Source: Anaerolineae bacterium
Lineage (GTDB): Bacteria; Chloroflexota; Anaerolineae; B4-G1; SLSP01
Direction: 5' to 3'
Length of the DNA stretch: 9,987 nucleotides
NCBI GenBank assembly: GCA_016927095.1
Contig: JAFGNI010000348.1
Location: 1-9,987, forward strand
Both the position numbers and the translations under genes were made by a program. The stretch's first letter is position 1. Each line of letters opens with the position of its first letter. The notes below the pieces were generated by a model. The model was given only the letters and a program-made list of their open reading frames with translations, was not told the origin of the DNA and searched no databases. This document shows, piece after piece, positions 6,664 to 9,987 of the stretch.

Positions 6664-6674
6664 GTCGTAGAAGA

Positions 6675-6680
6675 TAGGAG
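6675..6680 (+). promoter_or_regulatory. Ribosome binding site that fixes the TTG start of the ECF sigma gene
   Basis: TAGGAG lies 6 nt before TTG 6687. No in-frame ATG exists near the beginning of the conserved sigma region 2, so TTG is the only sensible start. Confidence 0.65.
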
Positions 6681-6686
6681 CGGATA

Positions 6687-7229
6687 TTGGATAGCGGAGA
6701 AGAGCTGCTGCGGCGAGCTCAGAACTGGGACGAGTCAGCGCTCGCCGAGATCTACGATACCTTTGGACCACCGATTCACCGCTACATTTACCGGAAGACT
6801 GGCAACCTTGATGCGGCTCAGGACCTGACCTCTGAGACCTTTCACCGGTTCCTGTTAGCGCTGAAGCGGGGGGGCGGTCCGCGTGAGCACCTATCGGGGT
6901 GGCTATATCGGGTGGCACACAACCTGATCGTTGATTACTACCGGGACCAGCCTGATGTGCCGCATGCGGCCCTTGACGACGCCGATCCATCGAGGCCTGC
7001 GACGCAAGATGAGCATGTCGCTCGGAAGGACCGGGCCAGTCGGGCTCGGGCGGCGCTGTTGGCGCTTACACCGCTACAGCGGCAAGTTATCTCACTGCGC
7101 TACCTTGAGGAGATGAGCCTAAAGGACACCGCGGCTGTCCTCGGTCGCACGGTTGGCAGCATTAAGGCGCTCCAACATCGGGCTATTGATAGTCTGCAGC
7201 GCCTACTGGAGGAGGATGATGAAGCTTAG
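6687..7229 (+). CDS. ECF-type RNA polymerase sigma-70 factor
   Basis: This encodes a 180-residue group 4 sigma factor. Region 2 spans about residues 5-88, with LDAAQDLTSETFHRFLLAL (41-59) as the region 2.2 core-binding helix and GWLYRVAHNLIVDYYRD (71-87) as the -10 recognition segment. An acidic linker (about 90-118) follows. Region 4 spans about 119-175, with LTPLQRQVISLRYLEEMSLK (127-146) and a helix-turn-helix ending IKALQHRAIDSLQRLL (159-174). There is no C-terminal extension. The gene overlaps the downstream DUF5667 gene by 11 nt in another frame, a classic layout for a sigma factor and its partner regulator. It is divergent from the kinase operon and may recognise its own promoter region. 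The stimulus is unknown. Confidence 0.92.
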   Translation: MDSGEELLRRAQNWDESALAEIYDTFGPPIHRYIYRKTGNLDAAQDLTSETFHRFLLALKRGGGPREHLSGWLYRVAHNLIVDYYRDQPDVPHAALDDADPSRPATQDEHVARKDRASRARAALLALTPLQRQVISLRYLEEMSLKDTAAVLGRTVGSIKALQHRAIDSLQRLLEEDDEA

Positions 7230-8469
7230 GTGGTTCTGGTTGCGAAAGGGTATGCCTTCGTCTGTACGTGACGCATTGGATGCATTGCGTCCAGTGCCAA
7301 GTCCTGACGTGGTAGCCTGGGAAGACGGGCGGAAAACCTTCTTGGCAGAGGCGCGCGGCTATGCTGCGGAGTTTGGGACCACCAATACGGATCGAGCCGA
7401 CCAAGAAGCCGTATCATCGGACGCGGCTCCCCGTCGTAAAGGATGGGTATCGCGATTTCGGTCGGTTTTTGGTTTCAACTCAAAGGAGGTACGTCCGATG
7501 GCAGTCGCATTCAAGTTGATGCTGTTGTTAGCGATGATGGCCGGTGGGTCGACCGGTGCTGTGAGAGCTGCTCGCGAGAGTCTACCCGGTTCGCCGCTCT
7601 ATGCGATCAAAACGCAGCTTGAGAACTGGGAATTGGGCCAAGCTCGAAATCCAGATGCCTTGACCCAGGTGGCTATGGCGCAAGCTCAGAACCGGGTGGA
7701 GGAGGCAAGGCGTCTTGCCGATCAGGGAGATGGTGTGCCCTCGGAACTCGCCGCGCGGTATCAGGAGAGACTCGGGATGGCGCTACAGGCCAGCGGTACG
7801 CTGACTGAGCCGTTGCGGCTTCAGGTGCGGGCCTCTATCTCGGAGACCGTAAGGAACCAGATGCAAATCATGGCTAAGGTTGCCGCAGGGACTGAGGATG
7901 ATGGTGAGGCTGGTCCAGTCCAGGCTATGGTCCAAGCGATGGTGCAGGCCCATACACAGATCGGGCAGTCGGATGACGGTGATAGCCCAGGGGGGAATGG
8001 CCCCGGTGGTGGGATCTGCGATGGGCCGGAAGACTGCGAAGGGAATGCTAACAGCTATGGTCCCGGCTACAGCGGCGATGAGGATGCCGATGTCGGTAAC
8101 TATGGCCCCGGCAGCGATGACGATCCAGACGACGATGGCGAGGTCGGCAGCTATGGTCCGGGCTATGGTAAGAACGATGATCAAGACGGCCAGTACGGTC
8201 CTGGCGACGGAAGTCCTGACGACGATGACCAGGGCAACGGTCCTCAGTTCGGCAGCGACGATGAGGAAGACAACGGCAACAGCTACGGACCCGGAGATGG
8301 CACCGGTGACGGCGAACCTGACGAGGATGGTGATGGCTATGGTCCCGGCTATGGCACTGATGATGACGACGAGGATAACGGTGCACAGGCTGGGCCTGAA
8401 GATGGTGAGGGTGGTGGCGAGCCCAACGGAGATGACAACGGCGACAACCTCAATGGCTCCACGCACTGA
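7219..8469 (+). CDS. DUF5667 single-pass membrane protein with acidic YGPG-repeat tail, candidate anti-sigma factor
   Basis: This encodes a 416-residue protein. Residues 1-93 are soluble and include LDALRPVPSPDVVAWEDGRK (20-39), a segment type I associate with sigma-linked DUF5667 proteins. Residues 94-117 form one membrane helix. Residues 118-170 (RESLPGSPLYAIKTQLENWE...) are the DUF5667 core, continuing as a helical region to about 250. The tail (about 251-416) is low-complexity and strongly acidic, with six YGPG motifs (Tyr at 280, 295, 312, 326, 356, 374) separated by Asp/Glu/Gly runs, plus Cys267 and Cys273. No HxxxCxxC zinc anti-sigma motif is present. The position 3' to an ECF sigma gene, with an 11-nt overlap, suggests that the N-terminus restrains the sigma factor and the external part senses the envelope. 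ATG 7219 is preferred over 7216 because GGAGG (7208-7212) lies 6 nt upstream. A second strong start signal sits inside the gene before Met94. Confidence 0.8.
   Translation: MKLRWFWLRKGMPSSVRDALDALRPVPSPDVVAWEDGRKTFLAEARGYAAEFGTTNTDRADQEAVSSDAAPRRKGWVSRFRSVFGFNSKEVRPMAVAFKLMLLLAMMAGGSTGAVRAARESLPGSPLYAIKTQLENWELGQARNPDALTQVAMAQAQNRVEEARRLADQGDGVPSELAARYQERLGMALQASGTLTEPLRLQVRASISETVRNQMQIMAKVAAGTEDDGEAGPVQAMVQAMVQAHTQIGQSDDGDSPGGNGPGGGICDGPEDCEGNANSYGPGYSGDEDADVGNYGPGSDDDPDDDGEVGSYGPGYGKNDDQDGQYGPGDGSPDDDDQGNGPQFGSDDEEDNGNSYGPGDGTGDGEPDEDGDGYGPGYGTDDDDEDNGAQAGPEDGEGGGEPNGDDNGDNLNGSTH
7482..7500 (+). promoter_or_regulatory. Strong internal ribosome site and in-frame ATG within the DUF5667 gene
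   Basis: AAAGGAGG (7482-7489) is followed, 8 nt later, by ATG 7498-7500, which is Met94 of the full protein. Initiation here would give a 323-residue product beginning MAVAFKLMLLLAMMAGG, which resembles a signal peptide or signal anchor, without the cytoplasmic N-terminus. The AAGGAG also encodes Lys-Glu, so it could be coincidental. Confidence 0.4.
8050..8358 (+). repeat. Degenerate coding repeat: YGPG plus acidic spacer
   Basis: Six TAyGGnCCnGG-like units encode YGPG at amino-acid intervals of 15, 17, 14, 30 and 18. A decayed unit (NGPQFGS, 340-346) fills the longest gap. Spacers are Asp/Glu/Gly/Asn-rich. The pattern suggests expansion by unit duplication followed by drift. Confidence 0.75.
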
Positions 8470-8616
8470 GGGGATGAAGGATTTGGGTAGAGGGCGGTAG
8501 ACTCAACATGGCGCCCGACGAGTAGCTTGCCAGCCATAGGCAGCCCTCGACGAGCGCGCCACAAAAGCCCTCAGGCAGTTGTGCTCAAAGCCTAGCCACA
8601 CTGCTTGAATCTGATC

Positions 8617-8649
8617 ACAGCCCCCGGATCTCTGAGATCCGGGGGCTGT
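8617..8649. terminator. 33-nt near-perfect palindrome, likely terminator hairpin
   Basis: ACAGCCCCCGGATCTC (8617-8632) is the exact reverse complement of 8634-8649, with a single T between. As RNA it would form a very stable hairpin with a few central pairs opened to make the loop. It lies 147 nt after the DUF5667 stop and about 70 nt before the GH3-like start. Only a short TTG follows, so T-run support is weak. Confidence 0.6.
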
Positions 8650-8707
8650 TGCGTGAAACGGGCTTTGTGCAGTACAATGGCACAAGAGCAGATCAGATTA
8701 GCGCACC

Positions 8708-8712
8708 GGAGG
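8708..8712 (+). promoter_or_regulatory. Ribosome binding site of the GH3-like gene
   Basis: GGAGG lies 6 nt before ATG 8719 and 9 nt before ATG 8722. It rules out the upstream in-frame start at 8605. Confidence 0.65.
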
Positions 8713-8718
8713 TCCTCG

Positions 8719-9867
8719 ATGATGCCGTTCGATGCACAGCAGGCCGCGCGTATGCTCGAAACTCAGCTTGCTCCCTGGCACGCCGCGGTCGCTGCACCGT
8801 CTGCCGCACAGGAGACCGTGCTGGACCAGCTACTCCGTGACTATGCCAAGACACGGTATGGCATCGATCACGGCGCTGGCAACGTCGATACGTTGGCCGA
8901 CTACCGTCGCGCGTTCCCGGTGATGACCTATGAGGACTGCAGGCCCATCATACAGCAGGTGATGGCTGGCGACATAGAAGCCCTGCTGTGGGAGTCGCCG
9001 GTGGGATGGGCCATTACCCGCGGCACGACGAAGGGGGAGTCCAAGTTCATCCCCATGACGCCGACGGACCTCGATATGCGGGTGAGTGCGGGACGCGCTG
9101 TGATGCAATACGTAGCGAGCACCCAACGGCTGGATGTCTTTCAGGGGGTCAACCTCAACCTCAACTTTCCCTCCGAAATCGGCACGCTCAGGGTAGGTGA
9201 TCGGGAGATGAGCTATGGGTATAGCTCGGGCATCTACACCAGGCACGTCTCCACGCGGACGCCGGTGCGGTCGCTGCCGACGCAGGAGGCCATTGATGAG
9301 CTGGGTGGCGGCAAGACGCTTAGGGATTGGCACCGCCGCTTCGAGCTGGCCTACGAGACCTGCAAAGACCAGGACGTTGCCCTGGTGGGCGGCGTCTGCT
9401 CAACTGCGTTGATGTTTGGTCGCTATCTGCACAAGACACACAAGGTTTACCCCAAGGACCTTTGGCAGGTGCGGGTGATGACGCTGGGCAGCCAGCCGGG
9501 CATCAACACGACGCACCGACCGGCGCTGACCGCGCTGTATGGCTCAGCAGCGGTCCGGGAGATCTACGGTGCAACAGAAGGTATGTTCGGGCAGCAGCGG
9601 GATGAGAAGCGGGCGTGGGTTCCCAACTACGACCTCTTCCTCTTCGAGGTCAAGACGCGCCGAGGGCTCAAGCTACTGCACGAGATGCGCCCCGGCGAGA
9701 TGGGCAGCCTCGTGGTTTCCACGCCGGTGCTGCCGAGGTACGAGATTGGCGACCAGATCCTGGCACTGAAGCCGCCTCACTTCCGCTGCATCGGACGCGC
9801 GCGTTGGTCGACCCCGCTGCGGTACGCATGGCAGGAGCTTGTCTCGTTCAACCTGGGGCAGCTCTAG
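8719..9867 (+). CDS. GH3-family acyl-adenylating enzyme, compact form lacking the usual C-terminal domain
   Basis: This encodes a 382-residue protein of the GH3 (auxin-responsive promoter) family, part of the ANL adenylating superfamily. Members activate a carboxylate with ATP and join it to an amino acid or other acceptor. Landmarks are TRGTTKGESKFIPMTP (100-115), the ATP phosphate-binding loop, YGATEGMFGQQRDE (283-296), the adenine-binding motif, and PRYEIGDQI (339-347), carrying the Asp that would bind ribose. FRCIGR (355-360) marks the hinge, after which only 22 residues remain. Typical family members are 500-600 residues long with a C-terminal domain that rotates for the second half-reaction, and that domain is absent here. 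The other two frames around the 3' end do not supply it. ATG 8719 has GGAGG 6 nt upstream. Upstream in-frame codons to 8605 cross the palindrome and are unlikely to be coding. The substrate is unknown. Confidence 0.78.
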   Translation: MMPFDAQQAARMLETQLAPWHAAVAAPSAAQETVLDQLLRDYAKTRYGIDHGAGNVDTLADYRRAFPVMTYEDCRPIIQQVMAGDIEALLWESPVGWAITRGTTKGESKFIPMTPTDLDMRVSAGRAVMQYVASTQRLDVFQGVNLNLNFPSEIGTLRVGDREMSYGYSSGIYTRHVSTRTPVRSLPTQEAIDELGGGKTLRDWHRRFELAYETCKDQDVALVGGVCSTALMFGRYLHKTHKVYPKDLWQVRVMTLGSQPGINTTHRPALTALYGSAAVREIYGATEGMFGQQRDEKRAWVPNYDLFLFEVKTRRGLKLLHEMRPGEMGSLVVSTPVLPRYEIGDQILALKPPHFRCIGRARWSTPLRYAWQELVSFNLGQL

Positions 9868-9870
9868 CGA

Positions 9871-9987
9871 TCAGGTTCGCGCCTCCGTGGGTGTAAGCTT
9901 GATCAGGGCCACGGCATAGGGGCCAAGGACGAGGTGGGTCGTGGGGTCATCAGGATCGAGTGTGCCTGACGCTACGGGATCGAAACA
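9871..9987 (-). CDS. 3' end of a minus-strand gene, possibly a glycoside hydrolase (partial)
   Basis: On the minus strand the frame is open from the window edge to TGA at 9873-9871, giving 38 residues. The end contains HLVLGPYAVALIKL, the kind of beta-strand with a proline-tyrosine turn often seen in the final beta-sandwich domain of carbohydrate-active enzymes such as alpha-glucosidase or beta-galactosidase relatives. No catalytic part is visible, so this is a weak assignment. Its stop lies 3 nt from the stop of the convergent GH3-like gene. Confidence 0.45.
   Translation of the reverse strand, partial: CFDPVASGTLDPDDPTTHLVLGPYAVALIKLTPTEART

Larger units (their letters stand above)
8470..8718. 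other. Non-coding spacer before the GH3-like gene
   Basis: This 249-nt spacer contains the palindrome at 8617-8649 and the ribosome site GGAGG (8708-8712). A TACAAT hexamer at 8673-8678 could be a -10 box for the downstream gene, but the hexamer 18 nt upstream (TTGCGT) matches the -35 consensus only at TTG. The short open frames here show no codon bias or motif that I recognise. Confidence 0.45.

Noticed and set aside
8050..8358. A possible CRISPR array or tandem non-coding repeat in the YGPG region
   Set aside because: The repeats are degenerate, keep the reading frame and have variable spacing, so they are protein repeats and not a CRISPR array.
7783..8466. A 227-codon antisense open frame that looks like a hydrophobic membrane protein
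   Set aside because: Its Ile/Val richness arises because Asp codons GAT and GAC on the plus strand read as ATC and GTC on the other. It is a mirror of the acidic tail.
8605..8718. An upstream extension of the GH3-like gene from 8605
   Set aside because: It would translate the palindrome and include the ribosome site used by ATG 8719, and it shows no conserved-looking residues.

Overview
The window looks like chromosomal DNA from a fairly GC-rich bacterium, most plausibly a Chloroflexota (Chloroflexi) member. The main clues are an ECF sigma factor overlapping a DUF5667 membrane protein of a layout I associate with Chloroflexota, a short GH3-like adenylating enzyme, a LarA-like protein paired with a family 4 glycosidase, and frequent TTG/GTG starts behind strong AGGAG ribosome sites. 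This placement is inference from gene content. I see no phage, transposon, CRISPR array, tRNA or rRNA.

Layout. (1) Positions 1-2158, plus strand: the last codons of a probable amidohydrolase, a four-helix CvpA-like membrane protein, and a DegT/DnrJ/EryC1/StrS PLP-dependent aminotransferase, closed by a long bidirectional hairpin at 2158-2213. (2) Positions 2245-6496, minus strand, four genes read right to left: a VTE5/SEC59-type CTP-dependent prenol kinase, a DUF92/VTE6-type prenyl-phosphate kinase, a GH4 glycosidase with the CHSV signature of alpha-galactosidases, and a LarA-like (lactate racemase domain) protein. The two membrane kinases form one unit and the two carbohydrate genes another. 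The 88-nt gap between the units shows no clear terminator or promoter. (3) Positions 6497-6686: a divergent regulatory region with an inverted repeat and a hairpin. Both flanking genes start with TTG. (4) Positions 6687-8469, plus strand: the ECF sigma factor, then the overlapping DUF5667 gene. The latter encodes a cytoplasmic N-terminus, one membrane helix, a DUF5667 domain and a long acidic tail with YGPG repeats. (5) Positions 8470-8718: non-coding, with a 33-nt near-perfect palindrome. (6) Positions 8719-9867, plus strand: a compact GH3-family acyl-adenylating enzyme. It converges, with only 3 nt between, on the 3' end of a minus-strand gene that leaves the window and may encode a glycoside hydrolase.

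How the genes may work together. The VTE5-VTE6 pair can be read as a two-step salvage path, prenol to prenyl phosphate to prenyl diphosphate. The GH4 enzyme would release a sugar or sugar acid, and the LarA-like protein may epimerise a hydroxy-acid product. The sigma/DUF5667 pair looks like a self-contained envelope-signalling module with a non-canonical anti-sigma candidate. The least expected features are the strong internal ribosome site just before the membrane helix of the DUF5667 protein, its YGPG acidic tail, the kinase pair, and the missing C-terminal domain of the GH3-like enzyme.
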